A DNA stretch of 64,000 nucleotides from Thamnidium elegans (Eukaryota > Mucoromycota > Mucoromycetes > Mucorales > Mucoraceae): positions 124,001 through 188,000 of the forward strand of contig JAIXMG010000011.1 of the NCBI GenBank assembly GCA_025201345.1. Direction: 5' to 3'. Every line of letters starts with the position of its first letter. The stretch's first letter is position 1. A program made the translations under genes and the position numbers. The notes beneath the pieces are model-generated. The model had not been told where the DNA came from. It searched no databases and saw nothing but the letters and a program-made list of their open reading frames with translations. Positions 48,604 through 60,585 of the stretch are shown one piece after another.

Positions 48604-51600
48604 ATGGGCTGGCTAGAAGATAGGGACGAAGAAGCAGCTCTATGTTCTGACTCGGGAGTGGCACTTCGATCACATCCAGCATTTGACAATCACAATATTA
48701 AAGCAGAAAAAGTTATACTACTGGACATATCCAGTAATAAGGAATGGATGGCTAGTGTTACTCAGGGGGGTTACAACGCAAATACTACATATCTAATCGT
48801 ACGCAGACTTATAGCCGTTAACACAGACAGCATATACGGTAAAATTACGATAAAGGATGGAACAAAGATAACTACGACTGAAGATGTTCCGTTTATCTAT
48901 GATATCACCCACCTTATAAGCGACATGGACCAAGATCACTGTAGATTTCTGTCTATTTCTCGAGAAGGAAGATATATCGCTTTATCTTTTTATTATAGTT
49001 CTGATACTAAAAAGAATCGAGAAAACACTAAATGCTTCCTTTTTGAAGTCCAAGGCGAAACTATCAAAGAACTCAAATCTGTGAAATTCAATGGGCGTGC
49101 TGTATTCTTGAATGACAAAAAGGGCTCTTTATTGCTTGTTGATGCCAAATCTATAAGATACAGTAATTTTATTAAACACCCATATAAAAACACAGTATTT
49201 GATTTGGATATTTTTGTATCGGGAGCAGAACAAGTTTTACCAACGCATCATAATTCATATATTAAAAGTTATCCTTGGCTCGATCTTCCAGAAAACCCGG
49301 ATAATGAAGTAAAAAAGATCATTACTTTTACGAGACACATCCGTCAGAATATTTTAATCATGCCTTTTGACGCTATTCGTATTTGGTCACTTTCGAATAA
49401 CTGTGTACTACTGAGCTCGATTAACGCTAAAGGACAACATATCATGGCGTTTTCAAAAAACAAGAAAGGTGCTGATGTTGACAATAAAATCGAAAACAAC
49501 ACACTTGCCGCCACTTATAGTGAAAGTGATCAAGTAGTAAATGTTTATAACGTCAAAAATGGCTTAATAGTCTACAGCTTAAAAGTACAACGGGGAAACT
49601 TTGGTGGTACTTTTAGAATTTCTCACATGTATTTTTGTCTCGATAATCGATACCTGGCTATATCTGGAATGGAGGGTAATACTGTGATTTTTGAGGTCTG
49701 GTATCTATATTCTGAAAAATCTATATACAATGCTAGTAGAGATATGGGTGAAACATCTGATAATCTTATACAATCGAAAGCCTTTGAACCATTTATTATA
49801 CAGAATCGTAATAATGACAATTTGACGGGTTTTTATATGTCTAAAAATGGTGACCAGCTTGAAACCAATTTTTTAGATTTACATATAGTTCCTGGCATTG
49901 GTCCTAATATATGGGTTAATAGTGATATTACTCAATTATGCGACGAGTGTGATGAAATAGACGATAATTTAATGAATTTTCAGAACCTCAAGTGTTCTTA
50001 CGCCAAAATGGAAGGAGAAAATTGTATAATCCGCTTTGGCAAACATACAATTCAATATTGGAAAGTAAGCAGTGAAGGCAAATCAGACGGCTCTATCCAC
50101 CAGAACGATGAACTTCGTTATATCAGAGCTTACAAAGGGCCTGATTATGGGCTTAAATATTCATTCCGCGAAACCTGGAGAATTCGTGATTATAATTCTA
50201 TCAAGTTTACTAAAGGCAATGTTACAAGTAGACTTCTAGTTAATATAGCGCCGGATGAATCTTATGATTGTGAAGATCATTTGGAGGAAATATTTCTAGT
50301 GTCATATGAAGCAAATAGTAGAGGAATATTTGATAGCCACAAATTTGAAAGTGCTTGTCAGGCATTACATTATCTTTATAATGCCAAGGGATATAAGAAC
50401 AAGGTTTGAATAGAACATCTTTTAATACATGTGCTCAAACTAACATAATCTTATTGCTTTTTAGGAAAATATGGCCCAACTACGCAGTAAAACCCAAGAA
50501 CTTATTATATCTTCCTTGAATGGTATTGGCCCTAAATCTACATACTTTACAAATATTGCTGGTAATAGGACGCTAGCTATGTTGGCATCTTTTGGAGAAG
50601 GAAGAAAAATTATCGCAATGGTTATGGCTAAACCATTCCTCATCAGTATTTACAGTTATCCCAAACTTTCACCAGAAACAAAAATGACAAAACCTAAGGA
50701 GGTTGATGAGGCTATACGCAATTGGAGGGGACGTTGGAAGAAGTTAATAGGGAAACAAGACAATGAAACATCATCCCAAGAAGATACTTCTGAAACTTCC
50801 TTGGTTAATAGTAACTGTGAACCAAACCCAACAAATAACACTGCTATAGCAGCAAGAAATGAAAATGTTTTAACAGTGCTAGTAGAAAACTCGAGCTATA
50901 AGTTATTTAAGTTACTCTTTAATCGCGTTTTGTCAGACTCGAAAACTTTAGGCACAGGCAGCCTCTCAGTATTAACAGATGTAGCTCTGTTTCTTCAAGA
51001 AATAGATTCTGGTAAGAAAAAAAGAATTATCTAAAGTACGGTATTCGAGCATATTAATGACCTTCTTTATCTCAGAACTTTTATTACCGAGTATTAAAAA
51101 ACTATCGTATATACGTATTAGCGAAGACAAGGGAGGTTTACTGGCTCCGGAACTAAAAGCTTACAAAAGTTCCTATGGTTTTCACCATAAAAATGTTGCC
51201 GATATCGCCAATCTGGAACCTTATGCGATTACAGAAGAACTCCAAAGTTATACCTACGTCGGATGGATTCTGTTAAGGCCCTCTATTGAAGCTTTTCGGG
51301 ATGCAAAACGCATTATAAATTATTTTACGCTGACAAAACTTCGTGAAATTTCAAAAGAAGAATCGACAAAGACATTAAAAGTATGCGTTATCTCCTTCCA
51401 GTATTTCAGCCTACACAATGGTTACAAGGGAAGTCCATTTATAAGAACTGTATTAAATCGACGAGGTAATAGTATTTTCAAACAAAAAGATACTGTTTTT
51501 GAAATTTCGCTGGAGTATAAATGGAAGGAATTTGTTAGAACAAGATTTATTTTGATTTGTTTTATACATGCACTATACTATATCAGCTACTCTACTGGAG

Positions 51601-53003
51601 TTTTATTCTCTCGGTCATTGTACGTCAAAGGAACTGAAAATGAATTCGACATGAAACATCCGGGTCATATCATTTCTTTGGCAATAATGGGAATTTCTTT
51701 TACCATACTTTTTATACAAGAAATACGACAGTTTATTAAAACTCCCAACATGATGCATTACATTTTGTCCGGTTACAATTGGGTAGACTTTGCCGCATTC
51801 GCCTTTCCGGCATATACTGTTCTTCAATCTTTGCTAGGATTGGAGCACTTCGTAAGAAAATATAAAGAATGAAACTTTAATGATAACTTAAATTTTATTA
51901 TTCATATTTATATAAATAGGGTGAAGTATGTAGTGTTACTAATTTAATTCTATGGACGCATGGTGTATTAAGACTTAGAGTAATCTCTCATTTCGTAAGT
52001 ATAATATATATTTACATGGATATACATAAGTGTGTATGTACAACATCAAGTATTCTAATAGTTTTTTTTTAAACAAAAACAGGGCTTCGCACTGGAGATT
52101 ATCATTCAGTTATTTAAGAGAGTTTTTGTTACACTCTGTATCATGTTTCTCGCCATAGTAGCATTTACTATATCGTTTATTATACTGTTGAGTTCGAAGA
52201 GCGACAAATTTTTTCAAGACAATTCCTCCGGTAACTTTACTAGCACTACTAGTACTACTAGTTTGATGGAAGGAACTGTTGACATTCTCAACGTCAGTTC
52301 AAGTAACGGCTTTGCGAGTTTATTTAAAGCATTTTCAAATGTTTGGCTTTTTATTTATGGTGTATGGGATCCAGTAACTCAAGGAGACGCTGGAGATAGT
52401 AAAATGATTATGGCGATGTGCATTTTCTTTACGTTTACTATTGTGCTCGTTTTCTTCAATGTTATTATGTAAGTTATATTTAATTGGCAATTATGACTTT
52501 ATACTTATACATTTTTATATAAAGTGCACTTATGGCAAGCGCAGTTGAAGAAGTGCGAAAACGCGGAAGAAAAGCCTGGTAAGTTAATCAAAATGACATT
52601 TATTGTACGTTATAAACGCTTATTCATCTGTAATTTGCTATCTAGGGTTGACCATTTCGCTTGTAAGTATAGTTGAGCCCTCGTTTACACTACTTGAAAA
52701 AACTAACCAACTTTTTTATAACTATATAATTTGTTAGTTGTTGTATCAGAAATAGAGCTTTTATGGTGTTCTGAGGATGAAAATAAGAGTAGAAGAAACA
52801 ATCCTTTGTTTATTTATTATGTAGCAAAGGAAGAGACTATACGTAAACATGAGAAGGAACTTGAAAAAGAAACAGAGGAACTTAAAAATGAAATAAAGAA
52901 ACTTGAAAACGAAACAAAAGAACTTGAAAACGAAACAAAAGAACTTGAAACAAAGGAACTTGAAAAAGAAACAAATGGATTTTGTATAAAGTTTCCCGAA
53001 TAA
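48604..53003 (+). CDS. Beta-propeller/TRP-like channel fusion, array gene 3
   Basis: Exons 48604-50403, 50465-51011, 51076-51851, 51920-51994, 52083-52468, 52525-52578, 52646-52662 and 52738-53003 give 1,306 residues. The N-terminus is the most divergent of the four (MGWLEDRDEEAALCSDSG). Exon 2 is identical to gene 2 in its first half and to gene 4 in its second half. The S1 region (RTRFILICFIHALYYISYS) follows gene 1 rather than genes 2 and 4. The turret carries a 9-bp insertion (TSTTSTTSLMEGT) shared with gene 4. The last exon contains an expanded Glu/Lys coiled-coil repeat (KKLENETKELENETKEL). No stop or frameshift is seen. Confidence 0.85.
52855..52975 (+). repeat. Coding minisatellite in gene 3 tail
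   Basis: Degenerate ~21-bp units of the type GAACTTGAAAACGAAACAAA lie in the last exon, encoding (K)ELENETK heptads. The other copies have only one or two units, so this is an in-frame expansion lengthening the C-terminal coiled coil by about 23 residues. Confidence 0.8.
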
Positions 53004-53051
53004 AATATCCCAAATAAATACTCCCAAATAAATATCCACAAAAACAAGCGC

Positions 53052-53462
53052 TCTTAACAAAGGCTCTTAATTTATTCGGCTGGAGTTTCCAGAAAAGTTT
53101 GACTTTGCACAATACTATATTTTTCCTGATACAAACCCAAATATCTTTCAAGTGGGTGATTCTAAGACCAATATATGTAAAGCAGATTGTTACCTCATGA
53201 CTTAAACCCAACATGAAAATATACGTATGTGCATTGATGAGACACACATAAATACGGCCATCTTTTAATTTTTTCCACCATACTTGTTTTCTATTTTGCC
53301 AAACGTTGTCAGAGCTAACCGGACGTGCCATGACACCACTTTGGTAAATTTCCTGCATTTCTTGGTGATTGTATCATGCCAGATACTTATCCGGGACTAC
53401 TTGCGGATTGGGACTTAAACATAATACAAAAAATACCATTGCTCAGAAAGTGATGCATGTTT
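53052..53462 (-). pseudogene. GH27-like glycosidase 3' fragment, junction 3
   Basis: Closest to the junction 2 fragment, but with a small deletion near 53148 that removes the DIWTGESLGLY region. Ends at the shared junction. Confidence 0.85.
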
Positions 53463-53683
53463 AATGACCATCTTACGATCAACAGAACCCGTGATTCAAC
53501 ACGATGGTCTTAAAGATAGAAGCAGACTTGGTAGCGTCGTTACGGATACGGACAGTATCTGGTAAAAAATTAGGCGAGACATCTCTATAGAGTTCTTGCT
53601 GACGATAAATTCTCTTTTGAAATAAATCTTTGCTAGTAGGAATAAAACTAAGTCGAGTAGTAGTAATGAATTTTAATGCTTCA
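53461..53683 (-). pseudogene. Malate synthase exon 1 fragment, junction 3
   Basis: Nearly the same as the junction 1 fragment, including the deletion that joins GCTTCA directly to TATCCTTG. This shared deletion groups junctions 1 and 3 against junction 2. Confidence 0.85.
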
Positions 53684-54442
53684 TATCCTTGTTTTTTTAG
53701 GTTTGGCTTTCTTCTAGTAGGAGTATAACTTCGGTTTTTCTACAATGCGCCTATTCTATTTTCATAAAGAGTAGATCATGATGGCTGTACTAAGGTGGGT
53801 ATGGCTATGGTAAGCGTTACAAAGATTGTTCGAAGATTTACGTCACTCTGTAACTATCATATTTTTTTGCCCCAACTACTAATGTAGTCGCTTAAACATA
53901 TCTGACAGCATGTAAATTTAAGGTTTTCAAATACTTCATTTTTTTCCTTAAAAAAACTTTCCTAGTTTTTCCTTCAAGACTCTACGGCTTCCTTAAATGT
54001 ATTTATATACCATGTTGTATAATAAGGTTCGTATTTAAAACATATAACTAGTGGATTAACTTGATTTCGAAATAAAAGTATTTCTTGTTTAAGAAATGCG
54101 TTTTTTGAGTAACCACGTTTAACCTTCTCGAATATTCGTAATTTTTTTTTTTTAAAATACAGAATAATGCTTAAAGATAAAAAAATATTTCAGTAATGAC
54201 ATATTTAAAAAGTAAACTCGTGCTTTCGATTGAAGAAGCTATATTTTATTACACGAAAATCTGTGTAAGGTAAGACGAATTTTGAAGGAAACATTCATTA
54301 TGAACTTCTTTTTTGATCTGTAACCATTATTATGTATAGTCGATTTGGAAAATATCTATAGAGAATAATTTGAAATAAGCAGAGTAAGTTGCTTTAATTA
54401 ATTGTTACCATCCTCTTTTTTTTTTAAAAAAAAAAAAAAAAA

Positions 54443-54498
54443 TTGCGCCCGTACGACATAACCCTAAATGTCTGTACGAGAATTGGGATTTAAAATGT
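54443..54498 (+). promoter_or_regulatory. Conserved upstream block, channel gene 4
   Basis: Same block (GCGCCCGTACGACATAACCC, TGTACGAGAATTGGGATTTA) 66-121 bp before the ATG, following a T/A tract at 54415-54442. Confidence 0.5.
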
Positions 54499-54563
54499 GT
54501 ATATTTTCCATGGATCTTTAGAATAACTATCTTCTTTTTTCTTTTATAGTAAATATTGATAGA

Positions 54564-57500
54564 ATGAGCCAGCTAGAATATACTGATGAAGAATCAACTC
54601 TATTTTATGACTCAGGACTGTCATATGGATCTCTTTCAGCAATCAACAATCGCAATACTGAAACTGAAAAAGTTATACTACTGGACATATCCAGTAATAA
54701 GGAATGGATGGCTAGTGTTACTCACATGGTTTACGACGCAAATAGTACATATTTAATCGTACGCAGACTTATAGCCGTTAACGCAGACAACAGGAGGGAT
54801 AAAATTACGATAAAGGATGGAACAGAGATAACTGCGACTGAAGATGTTCCATTTATCTATGATATCACCGAACTTATAGGAGATATGGACCAAAATCACT
54901 GTAGATTTCTGTCTATTTCTCGAGAAGGGAGATATATCGCTTTGTCTTCTTATCATAGTCCTGATGATAAAAAGAATCGAGAAAACACTAAATGCTTCCT
55001 TTTTGAAGTCCAAGGCGAAACTATCAAACCCCTCGAGTCTATTAAATTCAATGGACGTGCTGTGTTCTTGAATGACAAAAAGGGCTCTTTATTGCTTGTT
55101 GATGCCGAATCTATAAGATACAGTGATTTTATTAAACATCCATATAAAAACACAGTATTTGATTTAAATTTTTTTGTACCAGGAGCTAAACCAGATTTAC
55201 CAAAACACCATGATTCATATATTAAAAGTTATCCTTGGCTCGATCTTCCAGAAGAAATGGATAATGAAGTAAAAAAGATCATTACTTTTACAAGACACAT
55301 CCGTCAGAATATTTTAATCATGCCTTATGACGCTATTCGTATTTGGTCACTTTCGAATAACTGTGTACTACTGAGCTCGATTAGTGCTAAAGGACAACAT
55401 ATCATGGCGTTTTCAAAAAACAAGGAAGGTGCTGCTTTTGACAATAAAATCGAAAACAACACACTTGCCGCCGCTTATAGTGAAAGTGATCGAGTAGTAA
55501 ATATTTATAACGTCAAAAATGGCTTATTAGTCTACAGCTTAAAAAGACAAATGGAAAACTTTGGTGCTGTTTTTAGAATGTCTCACATGTGTTTTTGTTT
55601 TGATAATCGATACCTGGCTATATCTGGAATGGAGGGTAGTACTGTGGTTTTTGAAGTCTGGTATCTATATTTTGGAAAATGTATACACGAGAGTCGCAGA
55701 AATATGGGTGAAACATCTGATAATCTTATACAATCGAAAGCTTTTGAACCATTTATTATACAGAATCGTAGTACTAAAAATTTGACGGGTTTTTATATGT
55801 CTAAAAATGGTGACCAACTTGAAACCAATTTTTTCGATTTACACATAGATTCTGGCGTTGCCCCTAAAATGTGGGTTAATAGTAATATTACTCAATTATG
55901 TGACGAGTGTGATGAAATAGATGATAATTTAATGAATTTTCAGAATGTCAAGTGTTTCTACGCCAAAATGGGAGGAGAAAATTGTATGATCCGCTTTGGC
56001 AAACATACAATTCAATTATGGAAAAGAAGCAGTAAAAATACACCAGACGGCTCTATCCACCAGAACGATGAACTTCGTTATATCAGAGCTTACAAAGGAC
56101 CTGATTATGGGCTTAAATATTCATTCCGCGAAACCTGGAGAATTCGTGATTATAACTCTATCAAGTTTACTGAAGACAGTATTTCAAGTAGACTTCTAGT
56201 TTATATAACGTCGAATGAACCTTGTAATTGTAAAGACCATCGGGAGGAAATATTGCTAGTGTCATATGAAGCAAATAGTAGAGGAATATTTGATAGCCAC
56301 AAATTTGAAAGTGCTTGTCAGGCATTACATTATCTTTATAATGCCAAGGGATATAAGAACAAGGTTTGAATAGAACATCTTTTAATACATGTGCTCAAAC
56401 TAATATAATCTTATTTTTTTAAGGAAAATATGGCCCAACTACGCAGTAAAACCCAAGAACTTATTACATCGTCCTTGGATGATATTAGCACTAAATCTAC
56501 ATACTTTACAACTATTGCTGGAAATAGGACGCTAGCTATGTTGGCATCTTTTGAAGAAGGAAGAAAAATTATCGCAATGGTTATGGCTAAACCATTCCTC
56601 ATCAGTATTTACAGTTATCCCAAATCTTTACCAGAAACAAAAATGGCAAAATCGAAGGAGGTTAAAGACGCTATACGTAATTGGAGGGGACGTTGGAAGA
56701 AGTTAATAGGGAAACAAGACAATGAAACGTCATCCCAAGAAGATACTTCTGAAACTTCCTTGGTTAATAGTAACTGTGAACCAAACCCAACAAATAACAC
56801 TGCTATAGCAGCAAGAAATGAAAATGTTTTAACAGTGCTAGTAGAAAACTCGAGCTATAAGTTATTTAAGTTACTCTTTAATCGCGTTTTGTCAGACTCG
56901 AAAACTTTAGGCACAGGCAGCCTCTCAGTATTAACGGAAGTAGTTCTGTTTCTTCAAGAAATAGATTCTGGTAAGAAAAAAAAGAGTTATATAAAGTACG
57001 GTATTCGAGCATATTAATGACCTTCTTTATCTCAGAACTTTTATTACCGAGTATTAAAAAACTATCGTATCTACGTATTAGCGAAGACAAGGTAGGTTTA
57101 CTGGGCCAGGAACTAGAAAATTACAAAAGTTCCTATGATTTTCACTATAAAGATGTCGCCGATATCGCCAATCTGGAACCTTATGCGATTACAGAAGAGC
57201 TCCAAAGTTATACCTACGATGGATGGATTCTGTTAAGGCCCTTTATTGAAGCTTTTCGGGATGCAAAATGCATTATAGATTACTTAGTATCGAAAAAAAA
57301 ATATGAAATTTCAAAAGAAGAAACGACAAAGACATTAAAAGTATGCGTTATCTCCCTCCAGTATTTCAGTCTACACGATAAGCACAAGGGAAGTCCATTT
57401 ATTAGGCTTGCATTAAATCGACGCGGTAATAATATTTTTAAACAAAAAGATACTGTTTTTGAAATTTCGCTGGAGTATAAATGGAAGAAATTTGCTAAAA

Positions 57501-58894
57501 GAAAATTTATTTTGATTTGTCTTATACACGCGTTATATTACATCAGCTATGCAACTGGAGTTTTATTTTCTCGAACATTATATGTCAAAGGAACTGAAAA
57601 TGAATTCGACATGAAACATCCGGGTCATATAACTTCTTTGGCAATAATGGGAATTTCTTTTGCTATACTTTTAATACAGGAAATACGACAGTTTATTACG
57701 ACTCCCAACATGATGCACTACATTTTGTCAGGTTACAATTGGGTAGACTTTGCCGCATTCGTCTTTCCGGCATATACAGTTCTACAATCTTTGTTAGGAT
57801 GGGATTATTTCGTAAGGCAATATTTATAAAGTATGAAACTTTAATGATCTTACATTTTATTATTCATATTTATATAAATAGAGTGAAGTATGTAGTATTA
57901 CTAATTTAATTCTATGGACGCATGGTGTATTGAGACTTAGAGCAATCTCTTATTTCGTAAGTATAATATATATTTACAACCTCGTGTATCCTAATAGTTT
58001 TATTTTTAACAAAAAAAAAGGGTTTCGCACTGGAGATTATTATTCAGTTATTTAAGAAAGTTTTTGTTACACTCTGTATCATGTTTCTCGCCGTAGTAGC
58101 GTTTACTATATCGTTTATAATACTGTTGAGTTCGAAGAGCGACGAATTTTTTCAAGACAATTCCTTCGGTAACTTTACTAGCACTACTAGTACTACTAGT
58201 TTGATGGAAGGAACTGTTGACATTCTCAACGTCAGTTCAAGTAACGGCTTTGCGAGTCTGTTTAAAGCATTTTCAAATGTTTGGCTTTTTATTTATGGTG
58301 TATGGGATCCAGTAACTCAAGGAGACGCTGGAGACAGTAAAATGATTATGGTGATGTGCATTTTATTCTCGTTTACTATTGTGCTCATTTTCTTCAATGT
58401 TATTATGTAAGTTATATATAATTAACATTTAAAAAGGCATTTCCACTTAAACATTTTTATAAAAAGTGCACTTATGTCAAGCGCAGTAGAAGAAGTTCGA
58501 AACCGCGGAAGAAAAGCCTGGTAAGTTAATTAAACTGACATTTATTGTACGTTATAAACGCTTATTCATCTGTAATTTGCTATCTAGGGTTGACCATTTC
58601 GCTTGTAAGTATAGTTAAGCCCTCGTTTACACTACTTGAAAAAACTAACCAACTTTTTTATAACTATATAATTTGTTAGTTGTTGTATCAGAAATAGAGC
58701 TTTTATGGTGTTCTGAGGATGAAAATAAGAGTAGAAGAAACAATCCTTCATTTATTTATTACGTAGCAAAGGAAAAGACTATACGTAAACATGAGAAGGA
58801 ACTTGAAAAAGAAACAAAGAAACTTTGTAAAAAACTAAAAATCAAACGGAATATTCCCAGATATAAAAATATCCAAATAAATAATCGCAAATAA
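54564..58894 (+). CDS. Beta-propeller/TRP-like channel fusion, array gene 4
   Basis: Exons 54564-56363, 56424-56970, 57036-57811, 57882-57956, 58021-58406, 58467-58520, 58588-58604 and 58680-58894 give 1,289 residues. Exon 1 is mostly distinct, but the exon 2 second half equals gene 3 and the S1 region (KFILICLIHALYYISYATG) equals gene 2. Exon 3 ends GWDYF like gene 1 rather than GLEHF. Acceptors before exons 2, 5 and 6 are AAG. The stop is 28 bp from the stop of the convergent GH27-like gene, so transcripts almost certainly overlap. All frames are intact. Confidence 0.85.
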
Positions 58895-58922
58895 ATATCC
58901 GCTCTTAACAAAGACTCTTTAT

Positions 58923-60496
58923 TTAATAAGCTGGAGTTACCAACAAAGTTTGACTTTGGCCAGGTCGCAGCACAATACTGTATCTATCCTGATACAAACC
59001 CAGACTTTCACCTGTCCAAATATCTTTCAAGTGGGCGTTTCTAAGACCGATATCTGCAAAGCAGACTGTTACCTCATGACTTAAACCCAACATGAAAATA
59101 TACGTATGTGCATTGATGAGACACACATAAATACGGCCATCTTTTAATTTTTTCCACCATACTTGTTTTCTATTTTGCCAGACGTTGCCAGAGCCAATCG
59201 GACGCGCCATGACACCACTTTGGTGAATTTCCTGCATTTCTTGGTGATTGTACCACGCCAGATACTTATCGGGAATCGCTCGCGGATCGGAACCTAAACA
59301 GAACACAGAAGATACCATTGCCCAGAAAGTGATGCATGTTTGACGTACATCATCATTATCCAGTCCATCTACACATCTTCCATTGACTGTCATGCCTACA
59401 AGGACTGCGTCTAAATCGATATAAAATCCGTAATCGCTTCCTACCACGCATGTATTTGCCCATTGCTCACAAGGAGTAATACGTTGCATAATACGATGAG
59501 AAGAAGTCATTGTTTTTGTAGAATAAGATTCGATATCTACATAAACTCGTGCACCGTTACATATTTGAGCCCATTCATCAGCATAAGTCGGATCGATATA
59601 CCAAGATATTTCAACCCACATATCATACCTCTTGAAAGCTTTATTCATCATGGCCGTACAAGCACGATTATCAGGAGCAGTAAACGGGTAATATTCGCTT
59701 CCTCCACCAGGCCCTACCGCATCTAATTTAATAAAGGACACACCCCACTCATGGAATGCATCCGCGATGGAATCATAATATTTTTGCACTAATTCATTGT
59801 GTTCATCCGGCATATAAGTGGTGCCCTTAAACCCGCACCCTTCTAATTTCGAAGGAACTAATTCATCCAGGGTATGGGTGGTTCCTTTAATGAACTTCTT
59901 GAGGTCGGCCCCATCACACCGTATGCCTGGTAAGATATAGATTCCCAATTTATGACCATTCTTTTTTAAGTAGTCAGATATTGGTTTTAACCCGTTGGGA
60001 AATACATCCTTACGAACTGCCCACCTTCCATACTCGTCACATTCATTACACCTAAATTAAAATTTTAATATGCTTTATTATTTACTTTGTGTCTTTAGTC
60101 TACTTACCATCCTGAATCCAAGTTGATGTATTCGTAATTAGGTAATTTCTCCTTCATGGCGTCTGAAAGTTCTTTAATAGCTTCTTCTGAAAACCTAAAA
60201 ATTTAAAGTTGGTGTAAACAAACAAGTAAAAAAAAAAAAATAGGGTTTGATTCAATTATAATACCATGGTTGAAAGTGTTTTCCACCATAGCCTGGTACG
60301 TCGTCTAATAATTGAGTGGACCAAGTTGAGAATCCTAAAACTGGTTTTTTTGCATACTCTGGTACACTTTTAAAAGTATATCTTTTTTTCTTTAGAATGG
60401 AAGTCATTAAATAATAAAATAATTAAAATGCTTTTTTTACTTTTTTGAAGTTGTACTACTAAAACTAGGTGTGCTTGAGGAATTATTGTTTGACAT
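58923..60496 (-). CDS. GH27-like glycoside hydrolase (alpha-galactosidase-type), cytosolic
   Basis: Four exons (60496-60441, 60381-60265, 60194-60108, 60051-58923) join in frame to 462 residues from ATG 60496. A shorter start at 60407 would need no first intron. Family blocks: VLGFSTWSTQLLDDVPGYG, YEYINLDSGWCNECDEYGRW, KLGIYILPGIR, FIKLDAVGPGGG (the KxD nucleophile strand of GH27/GH36), and the C-terminal FWAMVSSVFCLGSDPRAI followed by a beta domain. There is no signal peptide, so unlike secreted melibiases it should act inside the cell. The exact sugar substrate is not readable. Its 3' end is the source of the three array fragments. Confidence 0.82.
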
Positions 60497-60585
60497 TAGA
60501 TGAGGAAGAAGAAGAAAGAAAGAAAGAAAAAAAAAAAGGGTCTGCTGTTTAAAAAAATATTATTTATTTATATTATTTATATTAT

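Larger units (their letters stand above)
47148..53462. repeat. Array unit 3
   Basis: Longest unit (~6.3 kb) because junction 2 keeps more malate synthase sequence plus ~230 bp of unmatched spacer (47457-47685), and because gene 3 has an expanded tail. Confidence 0.85.
53463..59342. repeat. Array unit 4
   Basis: Last unit: malate synthase fragment, channel gene 4, and then the intact GH27-like gene rather than a fragment. Confidence 0.85.

Noticed and set aside
52761..53358. Antisense open frames across the gene 3 tail
   Set aside because: Shadow frames of the coiled-coil minisatellite and the glycosidase fragment.
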